Notes: a model not told the origin generated them from the letters alone. DNA of 33,512 bases from Phycisphaerae bacterium (GCA_026386845.1 JAPLMW010000024.1:1-33512); one strand, 5' to 3'; positions 8,257-16,331 are shown, counted from the stretch's first letter. Program-made: numbers and translations.

Positions 8257-8667
8257 TTAATTTTTCCGGGGCTTACCTTCTTTTTTGTCCATCATCGGAC
8301 AACCGGCTTTATTGGGTTCTGACAAACCGGCGGCTCTTTTAGAACATATTGGGCAAGTACAGCCTGGTTTGCATTTTCCCATGTCAGCCTTATGTCCGAA
8401 CCAGCCCTTTTGTTCGCCGTAAACTTTCTTTCCTTCCTGGAACTTATGTTCAAAACTGCCTTCATATTCCCTGTAATCTCTGTCCCTGCAGACTTCTCTG
8501 CCGTAGCCGCCGCCGCATGGCCCTCTCATATGGCAGCAATTATGCATCATGGTCATTTTATGGCCGAATACCGCCCCTATCGCCATAAATGCGATTGCGA
8601 TAAGAATCGCTTTCCAGCTTTGGCAGCAGCAGCTTTGACTATCATGTTTCTTTTCGTTTTCACTCAT
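8257..8667 (-). CDS. Cys-rich membrane-anchored protein, possibly metal-binding
   Basis: I do not recognise the family. The 136-residue product has a short N-terminal tail with three adjacent cysteines (13-15), one membrane segment (about 19-36) and a His/Cys/Met-rich stretch just after it (HKMTMMHNCCHM). A charged middle follows, and then a C-terminal knot CKPGCTCPICS (99-109) and GCPMM (122-126). There are twelve cysteines in all. The pattern suggests metal or thiol chemistry, but this is inference. The start is well supported: GGAG lies 7 nt before the ATG on the minus strand. It is transcribed convergently with the fab operon. Confidence 0.75.
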   Translation of the reverse strand: MSENEKKHDSQSCCCQSWKAILIAIAFMAIGAVFGHKMTMMHNCCHMRGPCGGGYGREVCRDRDYREYEGSFEHKFQEGKKVYGEQKGWFGHKADMGKCKPGCTCPICSKRAAGLSEPNKAGCPMMDKKEGKPRKN

Positions 8668-8724
8668 TTTTAATTCTCCATAGACATTTCATATTTATCC
8701 GCCTTTTACCCGCCTTTGACGGAC

Positions 8725-8772
8725 GTGGTTAATAAAATCCGCGTCATCCGCGCAATCCGTGGTTTAATACGT
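8725..8772. repeat. 9-bp tandem repeat between GTGGTT motifs
   Basis: AATCCGCGT, CATCCGCGC and AATCCGTGG (8736-8762) are three successive 9-bp units. They are preceded by GTGGTTAATA (from 8725) and followed by GTGGTTTAATA (from 8759). This resembles widespread intergenic repeat families of unknown function. Confidence 0.55.
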
Positions 8773-8786
8773 AAAACACGCCGGTT

Positions 8787-8867
8787 TTACTGTTTATGAT
8801 GTCTGATTTTCCACTTTTGATGTCTTTTCTTGCTGCCTATTTTTCGTCTGCGTCTTGGTTTAGCCAT
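8787..8867 (-). CDS. 26-residue very basic protein
   Basis: A short frame begins with MAKPRRRRKIGSKKRHQK and ends WKIRHHKQ. More than half its residues are Arg, Lys or His, and it has one Trp and no acidic residue. GGAG lies 5 nt before the ATG on the minus strand, the same spacing class as the neighbouring Cys-rich gene. Its composition is that of small ribosome-associated or RNA-binding proteins, but I cannot place it in a named family. It is separated from the Cys-rich gene by the 9-bp repeats. Confidence 0.65.
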   Translation of the reverse strand: MAKPRRRRKIGSKKRHQKWKIRHHKQ

Positions 8868-8988
8868 ATATACTCCATATCAGTAATTTTTATGCTTTTC
8901 TAAAATCTTTTAAACGGATAAGATATATGGTATTATCTACAATTGCAAGAGTTTGTTTATCGTAAATTATGTTTTTTAAGGTGCGGCA

Positions 8989-9285
8989 ATGATTCAGTGT
9001 AAAGATTGTGAATTTTGCGAGATGGGTCCTGATAACCACAGGACATTCAAGTGCGACCCGTTCGTAAACATCAAAGAGCCGGAATGTATCGCGAAATGGC
9101 AGCTAATCAGGCTGGATATGATAGCGGCGATGTATCGCAGTATGCAGCAATCGCAGGAAAAATTAGCGCCATTGCAGGATAAACTTCTGAAGTATATGGA
9201 ACGGGAAATCGGCGATATCGACGAAAGCGATAAATGGAAGGTCGATGACGAAGACGGACAGGACAAGGATGATAAGTTAATATGA
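8989..9285 (+). CDS. Small protein with N-terminal Cys motif
   Basis: The 98-residue product opens with a tight cysteine cluster, CKDCEFC (Cys4, Cys7, Cys10), and has further cysteines at 22 and 33, which would suit a zinc or iron-sulfur site. A helical segment (about 34-76) and a very acidic Asp-rich tail follow. I do not recognise a family. AAGG lies 7 nt before the ATG. The gene stands between the divergent basic-protein gene and dat. Confidence 0.7.
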   Translation: MIQCKDCEFCEMGPDNHRTFKCDPFVNIKEPECIAKWQLIRLDMIAAMYRSMQQSQEKLAPLQDKLLKYMEREIGDIDESDKWKVDDEDGQDKDDKLI

Positions 9286-9297
9286 TATTTTTATTTT

Positions 9298-9397
9298 GAA
9301 GTAAAGATGTAAAGAAGTAAGGAAGTAAGGAAAACGCTCGAAAGTTTCCTTACATCTTTACCTCCTTAATTCCTTACTTCCTCTTTAAAAGGAATTA
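9298..9397 (+). promoter_or_regulatory. Competing inverted repeats in the dat leader
   Basis: Two 12-bp segments, A (9301-9312) and B (9321-9332), have exact reverse complements A' (9350-9361) and B' (9370-9381), in the order A-B-A'-B'. A third helix can form from 9325-9333 with 9345-9353. A fourth pairs 9367-9375 with 9389-9397 and would cover the AAGGA ribosome-binding site of dat. B' overlaps that site-covering strand, so the B-B' helix and the closed ribosome site exclude each other. The sequence is low-complexity purine/pyrimidine, so chance repeats are a real alternative. Confidence 0.45.
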
Positions 9398-9403
9398 TGC
9401 AAA

Positions 9404-10234
9404 ATGCAGCTTGCAATGGTTGGCGATAAATTCATCGAGTCAGAAAAACTCGATTCGGCATATCTCGATTACGGCACATTTTTCGGCGACGGGGTTTATG
9501 AAGTTCTGCGGAGCTATGACGGCAAACTCTTCGCACTCGAAGAACATCTGGCAAGGTTCAAAAGAAGCCTGAAAGAAGTCGATATCAACGGCATTGATAT
9601 AAATATTATCCGCCAGAGAGTTTTAGCCGCATTTGGCAAAAGTAAATTATCAAACGCTAAGATTTATTTTCATATAACAAGAGGAGCAGGGCCGAGAGAC
9701 CACGCCGCGGAAGGACTTGAGCCGAGATTTTTTTTGATGGTTTCAGATATAGAGGATTACAGCGACCAAAAACAAAACGGAATATCTGTAATAACAGTCC
9801 CCGATACACGATGGAAAAGATGTGATATTAAGTCTTTAAATTTGCTGGCGAATGTGCTTGCAAAACGAGCGGCTAAAAGAAGAGGCTGTCAGGAAGCGAT
9901 ATTTGTCGATGAAAAGGGTTTCATAACAGAGGGGTCGTCCAGCGCGTTTTTCGCAGTATTCGGCAATAAACTTAGGACATCGCCACTGGCGGCAAATATT
10001 CTGCCATCTATAACACGACATTTTGTCGTTCAAATCGCGCCAAACGCAGGACTTGCTGTTGAAGAAAAACAGATGAAAGCCGAAGATGCGGCAAAGGCAG
10101 ATGAGCTTTTTATCGCGGTATCGAGCAAGGATATTGTGCCGGTCGTGAAATTCAACGAGATAAAAATTTCAGACGGCAGGCCGGGCAAATATACAAAACT
10201 GCTGATAAGTGAGTTTGCAAAACTCGTCAAATAA
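9404..10234 (+). CDS. dat: D-amino-acid transaminase (class IV aminotransferase)
   Basis: This PLP enzyme interconverts D-alanine, D-glutamate and their 2-oxoacids, supplying D-amino acids for peptidoglycan. The 276-residue product carries the D-alanine aminotransferase signature RWKRCDIKSLNLL with the PLP lysine at 143, Glu176 in TEGSSS, Tyr32 in FGDGVYEV, and the substrate-carboxylate pair Arg98 and His100 (TRGAGPRDH). The last two features favour Dat over branched-chain transaminase or aminodeoxychorismate lyase. The ATG at 9404 has AAGGA about 10 nt upstream, inside a possible leader hairpin. An out-of-frame ATG at 9397 lies between them. Confidence 0.9.
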   Translation: MQLAMVGDKFIESEKLDSAYLDYGTFFGDGVYEVLRSYDGKLFALEEHLARFKRSLKEVDINGIDINIIRQRVLAAFGKSKLSNAKIYFHITRGAGPRDHAAEGLEPRFFLMVSDIEDYSDQKQNGISVITVPDTRWKRCDIKSLNLLANVLAKRAAKRRGCQEAIFVDEKGFITEGSSSAFFAVFGNKLRTSPLAANILPSITRHFVVQIAPNAGLAVEEKQMKAEDAAKADELFIAVSSKDIVPVVKFNEIKISDGRPGKYTKLLISEFAKLVK

Positions 10235-10410
10235 AGCATTTCTTTGATTCCCCAAAAGATACGTGCAGCGATGATTCAATTTTAATCGTTACCTTTTGTG
10301 AAGAGAAACCACTATTATTGCAGACAGGAATAAAAGGCTTTTTATTTGCGTCGTAAGTTGGGCAGAATTGACAAAGGAAGATTGGAATATCGAACTTAAA
10401 GGAGCTTACA

Positions 10411-10662
10411 ATGGCAAAGAAAATGAAAATGGCTGTTTTGGCTGTAATTGCTTTACTGGCAATTTCAGATATCACATTCGCACGCGGCGGATATCAAGAA
10501 CGCGGAAATAGAAACTATCGTCCGGAATTTCGACATAACGATTGCCGTCCAGATTACCATTATCGCAGGGCTGTAATTGCTCCGCATCGAAGAGGGCCGG
10601 CTGCAGTTTATCCATCGCGCGGATTATTTATCAGCCCGTTTATAGTTATTAGCTTCAGATAA
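10411..10662 (+). CDS. Small secreted protein, short relative of the next gene
   Basis: The 83-residue product has a clear signal peptide (MAKKMKMAVLAVIALLAISD, cleavage near ITFA) and an Arg/His/Tyr-rich mature part. It resembles the first ~85 residues of the downstream repeat protein: both start MAKK, both signal peptides end in TFA, and a FISPFIVI segment corresponds to IIISPTIVF. It lacks the repeat region. AAAGGAG lies 6 nt before the ATG, as in the next gene. The function is unknown, and the pair looks like an old tandem duplication. Confidence 0.75.
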   Translation: MAKKMKMAVLAVIALLAISDITFARGGYQERGNRNYRPEFRHNDCRPDYHYRRAVIAPHRRGPAAVYPSRGLFISPFIVISFR

Positions 10663-10687
10663 AAATCAAAGATTAAAGGAGTAAGCA

Positions 10688-11791
10688 ATGGCAAAGAAAT
10701 TAATGTTGATTGTGCTGGCTGGAATCACGTTATTGGCAGTTACAGATAATACATTTGCTGACGGGCATCGAGACGGCGGACACCGAGACGGCGGGCGATG
10801 GGACGGCGGACATCGAGGCGGCGGAGGCGATTGGCATCATGGGTCTGGATTGATAATTATTCCGCCTCGAATAAGGCCGGTGATAGTTTTTCCGCCGCGG
10901 AGAATAATAATCAGTCCGACTATTGTTTTTGGCTCGCCCACGGTTACCAGGGAAGTTGTTACTGAAGTTGTCAGGGAAGAAACGGTTGTTGTCTGGGTTA
11001 CAAACGACAACGGTTCCAAAACAGAAGTCCGACTGACAAGGACAAACAGCGGCGGATATATAGGGCCAAGAGGCGAATACTATTCAAGTCTGCCTACTGA
11101 ATACGAATTGGAAACGCTATATGCGGTAAGATCGCAGCGGGCAAAACCATCGAGTATTACGGTTTGGATTACCAATGATAACGGCTCGCAAACGCCTGTA
11201 ACGCTTACGCCTTCGGGTGTGGGTTTCATCGGGCCTTCAAATGAGTATTATCCGAATATGCCGACAGAAGAACAGCTCAAGGCATTGTATGGATTGCGTT
11301 CCAATGTGCCGAGCGAAAATAATGTTACTGTCTGGATTGACGGAGAAAGTCCTGTAGTGCTGACGAAGGACGACTCCGAATATATCGGGCCAAGGGGCGA
11401 GCATTATGCGAATATTCCTACGAAGGAACAATTGAAAATGATTTACGGCGAGAAACCAAAAAAGATTGCCTCTGACAGTACCGTAATCTGGATTAGCAGC
11501 AGCGATGGTTCCAAGATGCCGATAACCCTGCAGAAGGAAGGTTCAAATTACATCGGACCGGCGGGCGAGAAATATACCAGCCTGCCTTCGGAAGAACAGC
11601 TCAAACTGTTATATGGTTCAGATGTTAACGGGGTAGAACAGGGCGAATTGAACTTTGAAATTACGAAAGATGACGGCAGCAAGACGGTTGTTATTCTTAA
11701 AAAAGAAGGTTCGGAATTTGTAGGGCCAAAAGGTGAACGCTATCCGACAATGCCCACCGAAGAACAATTGAAGCTTGTTTACGGGAAATAA
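10688..11791 (+). CDS. Secreted protein with five tandem GPxGExY...PTEEQLKxxYG repeats
   Basis: I recognise no named family. The 367-residue product has a signal peptide (cleavage near residue 24) and a Gly/His/Asp/Arg stretch with GHRDGG repeats (26-48). A hydrophobic beta-rich segment (55-84) comes next, then five repeats at about 100-145, 157-202, 212-254, 265-310 and 321-366. Each repeat reads roughly VWITNDNGS...VTL, then YIGPRGEYY, then PTEEQLKxLYG. Repeat 3 is shortened in its first part. The protein is probably periplasmic or on the surface. AAAGGAG precedes the ATG, and the gene lies 26 nt after its short relative, so the two are probably co-transcribed. Confidence 0.85.
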   Translation: MAKKLMLIVLAGITLLAVTDNTFADGHRDGGHRDGGRWDGGHRGGGGDWHHGSGLIIIPPRIRPVIVFPPRRIIISPTIVFGSPTVTREVVTEVVREETVVVWVTNDNGSKTEVRLTRTNSGGYIGPRGEYYSSLPTEYELETLYAVRSQRAKPSSITVWITNDNGSQTPVTLTPSGVGFIGPSNEYYPNMPTEEQLKALYGLRSNVPSENNVTVWIDGESPVVLTKDDSEYIGPRGEHYANIPTKEQLKMIYGEKPKKIASDSTVIWISSSDGSKMPITLQKEGSNYIGPAGEKYTSLPSEEQLKLLYGSDVNGVEQGELNFEITKDDGSKTVVILKKEGSEFVGPKGERYPTMPTEEQLKLVYGK

Positions 11792-11810
11792 AATCACATA
11801 TTTGTTGATG

Positions 11811-11838
11811 AAAGGCCGGTTTATAGCCGGCCTTTTTT
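11811..11838 (+). terminator. Rho-independent terminator after the repeat protein
   Basis: AAAGGCCGG (11811-11819) pairs with CCGGCCTTT (11827-11835) around a 7-nt loop, in a run of six T residues. It lies 20 nt after the stop codon. Confidence 0.9.
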
Positions 11839-11885
11839 GTTTGCATTGAGTTGGAAAAATTATAAAATCAATCATCCATATTTTT

Positions 11886-11942
11886 CCGCCGTCGCTAAAA
11901 GCTTCCGTCTTCGCCAAGGGCTACGAACGGACAAGATGGCGG
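11886..11942. repeat. Imperfect palindromic element before nifJ
   Basis: CCGCC at 11886 and GGCGG at 11938-11942 close a long imperfect hairpin. It has inner pairs TCCG/CGGA and TTCG/CGAA around CCAAGGGCTA. It looks like a dispersed palindromic element. A role in nifJ expression is possible but not shown. Confidence 0.4.
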
Positions 11943-12028
11943 ACAGGCTTGGACTTTCAAGACGTAGGGAGTCTTTTTGTTTTTATATCATAAGTTCTGT
12001 AATTTTAAATAGTTAAATAGGAGTATTT

Positions 12029-15000
12029 ATGAAGTCCAGTAAGGTAATGATTGACGGCAATACGGCAGCGGCTCATGTGGCGCATGCGACGAATGAAGTT
12101 ATTGCTATTTATCCGATTACGCCAAGCTCTAATATGGGCGAAATTTCCGATGCGAAGTCGGCGGCGGGCGAAAAAAATATATGGGGGACAATTCCAGGCG
12201 TAACAGAAATGCAGTCCGAAGGCGGGGCAAGCGGCGCTGTTCACGGCGCACTTGCGGCAGGCGCTCTTACGACCACGTTCACCGCTTCGCAGGGATTGCT
12301 TCTGATGATTCCTAATATGTATAAAATCGCAGGCGAACTTACGCCGACGGCGTTTCACGTTTCGGCAAGGTCGCTGGCCTGTCAGGCATTGTCAATCTTC
12401 GGCGACCATTCCGATGTTATGGCCTGCAGACAAACTGGTTTCGCTATGCTCTGTTCAGGCAGCGTGCAGGAAGTAATGGATTTTGCTCTTATTTCTCAGC
12501 AGGCGACGCTGAAGTCCCGCGTGCCTTTTCTGCATTTCTTCGATGGGTTCAGGACGAGCCACGAAGTGCAGAAAGTTGACGAAATTAGTTACGACCAGAT
12601 GCGGGAAATGATTGATGATGAACTTGTGCGGGCACACAGGCAAAGAGCGTTGAGCCCCGACCGGCCTCAGATTTCCGGCACAAGCCAAAACCCCGATGTA
12701 TATTTCCAGGGGCGCGAAACGGTCAATAAATATTATCTTGCCATTCCGCAAATCGTTGAAGAAACGATGCAGAAATTAGATAAGATAGTCGGCAGAAAAT
12801 ACAATCTCTTCGATTATGTCGGCGCACCTGATGCGGAAAAAATAGTAATTATTATGGGTTCAGGAGCAGAAACCGTTCACGAAACGGTTGAATATCTTGT
12901 CTCCAAAGGCCAAAAGGTCGGCGTTTTGAAGGTAAGACTGTTCAGGCCTTTCAGCAACAGGCACTTTATGGCCGCGATTCCCAAGACTGTTAAGAAAATA
13001 GCTGTTCTGGACAGGACAAAAGAACCCGGTTCACTTGGCGAACCATTATATCTTGATGTCAGGACCGGCATCGGCGAGGCGATGAGCGATAAATACGCAC
13101 CGTTCAAGGATTATCCGCTGGTTGTCGGCGGAAGATATGGACTGGGCTCGAAGGAATTTACGCCTGCTATGGCAAAAGCGGTGTTCGATAATCTCGACGC
13201 GAAAGAGCCGAAAAATCATTTCGTTGTCGGAATTAACGATGATGTAACAAACAGCAGTCTGCCTGTCGATGATTCGTTCATTGTGCCGCAGGAAGGTCTT
13301 TATACCGCGATGTTCTTCGGTCTTGGCTCCGACGGCACAGTCGGCGCAAACAAGAACTCAATCAAAATTATCGGCGACCTGACCGACAATTACGCACAGG
13401 GATATTTTGTGTATGATTCGAAAAAAGCCGGCGCTAAGACGGTTTCACATCTGCGATTCGGCAAAAACATTATTCGCAGACCTTACCTGATTCGTCAGGC
13501 TGATTTTGTCGCCTGTCATAATCCGAGCTTTGTGGAAAAGTATGATATGCTCGCCAATATCAAGCCGGGCGGAACATTTTTGCTGACCAGTATGCACGGC
13601 AAAGATAAGGTCTGGGATACATTGCCGAGAGAAATGCAAAAACAAATTATAGATAAGAAACTTAAATTCTACGGCATCGACGCAATTTCAGTTGCACAAA
13701 AGCTCGGACTTGGCGCAAGAATCAATGTTATTATGCAAACAGCGTTTTTCAAGATAAGCAATATCATTCCGATTGAAAAGGCTATCGGTGCCATAAAGTA
13801 CGCGATTGAAAAGACTTACGGCAAGAAGGGCAAAAAGGTTGTAGATATGAATAATGCCGCGGTCGATGCGGCTTTGTCGGAAATCTATGAAGTAAAAGTG
13901 CCGCAGACGGTTACCAGCAAGTTTGCTATGCCGCCGGCTGTGCCGAGCGATGCTCCGAAATTTGTAAAGGAAGTTGTCGGCGAAATTATCGCTGACAGGG
14001 GCGATAAAATACCGGTGAGCAAAATGCCTGCTGACGGGAAATTCCCATCCGCGACAACACAGTATGAAAAGAGAAATATCGCGGTCGAGATACCGGTTTG
14101 GGAGCCTGATATTTGCATCCAGTGCGCTCAGTGCTCGCTTGTTTGTCCGCACGCTACGATAAGAGTAAAGGCTTATGACAAGAAATATCTCGATAAAGCG
14201 CCGAAGACTTTCAAGTCCGCTGATGCGAAGGGGAAAGAATTCGAAGGTATGAAATGGACAGTGCAGATTGCACCTGAAGACTGCACCGGCTGCGGAAACT
14301 GCGTAATGGTATGCCCGGCGCAGCAGAAGGATGAAAACAAAAAGCCGATGGGAAAGAAAGCAATCAATATGGCTATGCAGGAGCCGCTGCGTGCACAGGA
14401 AAGAGAAAATTACGCTTATTTCCTGTCGATACCAAATACAGACCAGAACCTTTACAAACTCAATACAGTAAAAGGCAGTCAGCTTGCTCAGCCGTTGTTC
14501 GAGTATTCAGGAGCCTGTTCGGGCTGCGGCGAAACGCCTTATGTAAAATTACTGACGCAGCTTTTTGGAGACAGAGCTTTCATAGGCAATGCCACAGGCT
14601 GCTCATCGATTTACGGCGGAAACCTGCCGACGACGCCTTATAGCGTCAAACCTGATGGCAGGGGGCCGGCATGGTCAAACAGCCTTTTTGAAGATAACGC
14701 TGAGTTCGCGATGGGTATGAGACTGGCGGTTGATAAGTTCATGGAGTTTGCGATTGAGCAGATTGACAAGGTTGTGCAGAAAGGCTGTGTTGAAAAGGCC
14801 TTTGCTGATGAGCTTCGCCAGGCGGCGATTGCCAACGACCCATCACAGGTTGAAATTGAAAAGCAGCGGGGCAGGGTTGCAAAATTAAAAGACCTGTGCA
14901 GCAAAAATAAATGTGCAGAATGCAGCCAGCTTTTGAGCGTTGCCGATTATCTTGTTCGCAAGAGTGTCTGGGCTGTCGGCGGCGACGGCTGGGCTTACGA

Positions 15001-15649
15001 TATCGGTTACGGCGGGCTTGACCATGTTCTTGCGAGCGGCAGGGATGTAAACGTTCTTGTGCTTGATACGGAAGTTTATTCCAATACCGGCGGACAGATG
15101 TCAAAATCGACGCCGAGAGCGGCTGTTGCACAGTTCGCAGCAGGCGGAAAACCGGTCGCCAAGAAAGACCTTACTATGCTGGCGATGACTTACGGAAGTA
15201 TTTATGTCGCGAAAATAGCACTGGGCGCAAGTCCTGTTCAGGCGGTAAGGGCGTTTGTTGAAGCGGAAAGTTTCAAAGGACCTTCGCTGATTGTCGCTTA
15301 TTCGCACTGTATTGCTCACGGCTTTAATCTTTTGCAGGGTTATGAACATCAGAAGCAGGCTGTCGCAAGCGGATACTGGCCGTTATACAGATATAATCCC
15401 GCTTTAAAGGCAGAGGGCAAAAACCCGCTGCAGCTCGATTCTAAGGCTCCAACCGTCAATTTCGCCGATTACGCATACAGCGAAAACAGGTATCGCACTC
15501 TGAAAGATTCGAAGCCTGAAATCGCGGCTGAACTTATGAAATTGGCTACACAGGATGTTGCCGAAAGATTCAATCTTGTCCAGCAGCTTGCGAATCTGAA
15601 ATGCGGCGAATGTCAAAAAACCGAGTCAAAAGAAGAAAAGGATAAGTAA
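12029..15649 (+). CDS. nifJ: Pyruvate:ferredoxin (flavodoxin) oxidoreductase
   Basis: This enzyme splits pyruvate with CoA to acetyl-CoA and CO2, passing electrons to ferredoxin, and is typical of anaerobes. The 1206-residue single chain shows the N-terminal pyrimidine-binding domain (DGNTAAAHVAHATNEV, YPITPSSNMGE). Two 4Fe-4S motifs follow, with Cys696, 699, 702, 706 and Cys752, 755, 758, 762. The proximal-cluster CSGCGETPY has Cys830 and Cys833. The thiamine-diphosphate site is GDGWAYDIGYGG followed by DTEVYSNTGGQ. The length fits the one-subunit NifJ/POR type. AGGAG lies 6 nt before the ATG. It provides acetyl-CoA that could feed the fatty-acid genes upstream. Confidence 0.97.
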   Translation: MKSSKVMIDGNTAAAHVAHATNEVIAIYPITPSSNMGEISDAKSAAGEKNIWGTIPGVTEMQSEGGASGAVHGALAAGALTTTFTASQGLLLMIPNMYKIAGELTPTAFHVSARSLACQALSIFGDHSDVMACRQTGFAMLCSGSVQEVMDFALISQQATLKSRVPFLHFFDGFRTSHEVQKVDEISYDQMREMIDDELVRAHRQRALSPDRPQISGTSQNPDVYFQGRETVNKYYLAIPQIVEETMQKLDKIVGRKYNLFDYVGAPDAEKIVIIMGSGAETVHETVEYLVSKGQKVGVLKVRLFRPFSNRHFMAAIPKTVKKIAVLDRTKEPGSLGEPLYLDVRTGIGEAMSDKYAPFKDYPLVVGGRYGLGSKEFTPAMAKAVFDNLDAKEPKNHFVVGINDDVTNSSLPVDDSFIVPQEGLYTAMFFGLGSDGTVGANKNSIKIIGDLTDNYAQGYFVYDSKKAGAKTVSHLRFGKNIIRRPYLIRQADFVACHNPSFVEKYDMLANIKPGGTFLLTSMHGKDKVWDTLPREMQKQIIDKKLKFYGIDAISVAQKLGLGARINVIMQTAFFKISNIIPIEKAIGAIKYAIEKTYGKKGKKVVDMNNAAVDAALSEIYEVKVPQTVTSKFAMPPAVPSDAPKFVKEVVGEIIADRGDKIPVSKMPADGKFPSATTQYEKRNIAVEIPVWEPDICIQCAQCSLVCPHATIRVKAYDKKYLDKAPKTFKSADAKGKEFEGMKWTVQIAPEDCTGCGNCVMVCPAQQKDENKKPMGKKAINMAMQEPLRAQERENYAYFLSIPNTDQNLYKLNTVKGSQLAQPLFEYSGACSGCGETPYVKLLTQLFGDRAFIGNATGCSSIYGGNLPTTPYSVKPDGRGPAWSNSLFEDNAEFAMGMRLAVDKFMEFAIEQIDKVVQKGCVEKAFADELRQAAIANDPSQVEIEKQRGRVAKLKDLCSKNKCAECSQLLSVADYLVRKSVWAVGGDGWAYDIGYGGLDHVLASGRDVNVLVLDTEVYSNTGGQMSKSTPRAAVAQFAAGGKPVAKKDLTMLAMTYGSIYVAKIALGASPVQAVRAFVEAESFKGPSLIVAYSHCIAHGFNLLQGYEHQKQAVASGYWPLYRYNPALKAEGKNPLQLDSKAPTVNFADYAYSENRYRTLKDSKPEIAAELMKLATQDVAERFNLVQQLANLKCGECQKTESKEEKDK

Positions 15650-15650
15650 T

Positions 15651-16331
15651 ATGAAAAAGTTACTTATTGTTTTAGTCGTAGCAGTTTTATTTCTCAGTTT
15701 AACGGGCTGTCAGGAGCAGAAAAGCAAAGACAGCAGCAAATGGCGTAAGCCATCCCCCAGCGGACTGGAAAAACAGGCGGACATTAAACTTGTTTCTATG
15801 GCAAGATTTTTATGCGGCGATGGAAGCTGGTATTTAACCGAGCAGAAGCACGAAATTTCTATTGAACCGGCGGCGATAAAAGTAACGGCAAAAGAACCTT
15901 CAGGTGAAATTATATCAGCAGTGCAGAATGGACAATTTGCTGTCAGGAAAGGTTCCAAGGCTGTTGCTGCTGATAAAGAGCTTTTCGAACTTATGACAAA
16001 CGAGACAATCTGCAAAGCTCTTCTGGAGCTTTATGTTGCGGAACTGAAAAAAACTCAGACGGGTTCAAATCAAACTGTCAGTCTTACTCTTGAAGGACAA
16101 GTATATAACCTTGTGTTCTCAGACAAGAATGGCGTGGAAGTATATAAGAATAAAGCGACTCAAAAAAATGACCTGGTAGTTTCACAGGGCAAAAGAAAAT
16201 ATATTTTGTTCGGATATAATTATCTGAAATTCGCAGAAGGAAGATATTTCCCATCCAAAATAGATGTTTATGTTTATAATGATGGTTCTGACAGGAAACT
16301 GATAGCACAGTACGATAGTCGGCTGCTATAA
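15651..16331 (+). CDS. Lipoprotein of unknown function
   Basis: The 226-residue product has a lipoprotein signal ending in LSLTGC, with the lipidated Cys at residue 20. The mature part is mostly beta-strand-like with no membrane segments, and includes WYLTEQKHEISIEP and VEVYKNKATQ. I do not recognise a family. The start codon lies 1 nt after the nifJ stop, so the two are almost certainly co-transcribed, with the ribosome-binding site (AAGGAT) inside the nifJ end. The link to pyruvate metabolism is unclear. Confidence 0.8.
   Translation: MKKLLIVLVVAVLFLSLTGCQEQKSKDSSKWRKPSPSGLEKQADIKLVSMARFLCGDGSWYLTEQKHEISIEPAAIKVTAKEPSGEIISAVQNGQFAVRKGSKAVAADKELFELMTNETICKALLELYVAELKKTQTGSNQTVSLTLEGQVYNLVFSDKNGVEVYKNKATQKNDLVVSQGKRKYILFGYNYLKFAEGRYFPSKIDVYVYNDGSDRKLIAQYDSRLL

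Noticed and set aside
10770-10830. CRISPR-like or regulatory DNA repeats
   Set aside because: The GGCGGACACCGAGAC-type repeats encode the GHRDGG stretch of a secreted protein and have no spacer structure.
11937-12019. A 26-codon frame upstream of nifJ (from ATGGCGGACAGG)
   Set aside because: It has no ribosome-binding site, overlaps the palindromic element and has no protein-like composition.
14739-15131. Long antisense frames inside nifJ and other large genes
   Set aside because: They are shadows of high-confidence coding sequence on the other strand, with no ribosome sites or family features.
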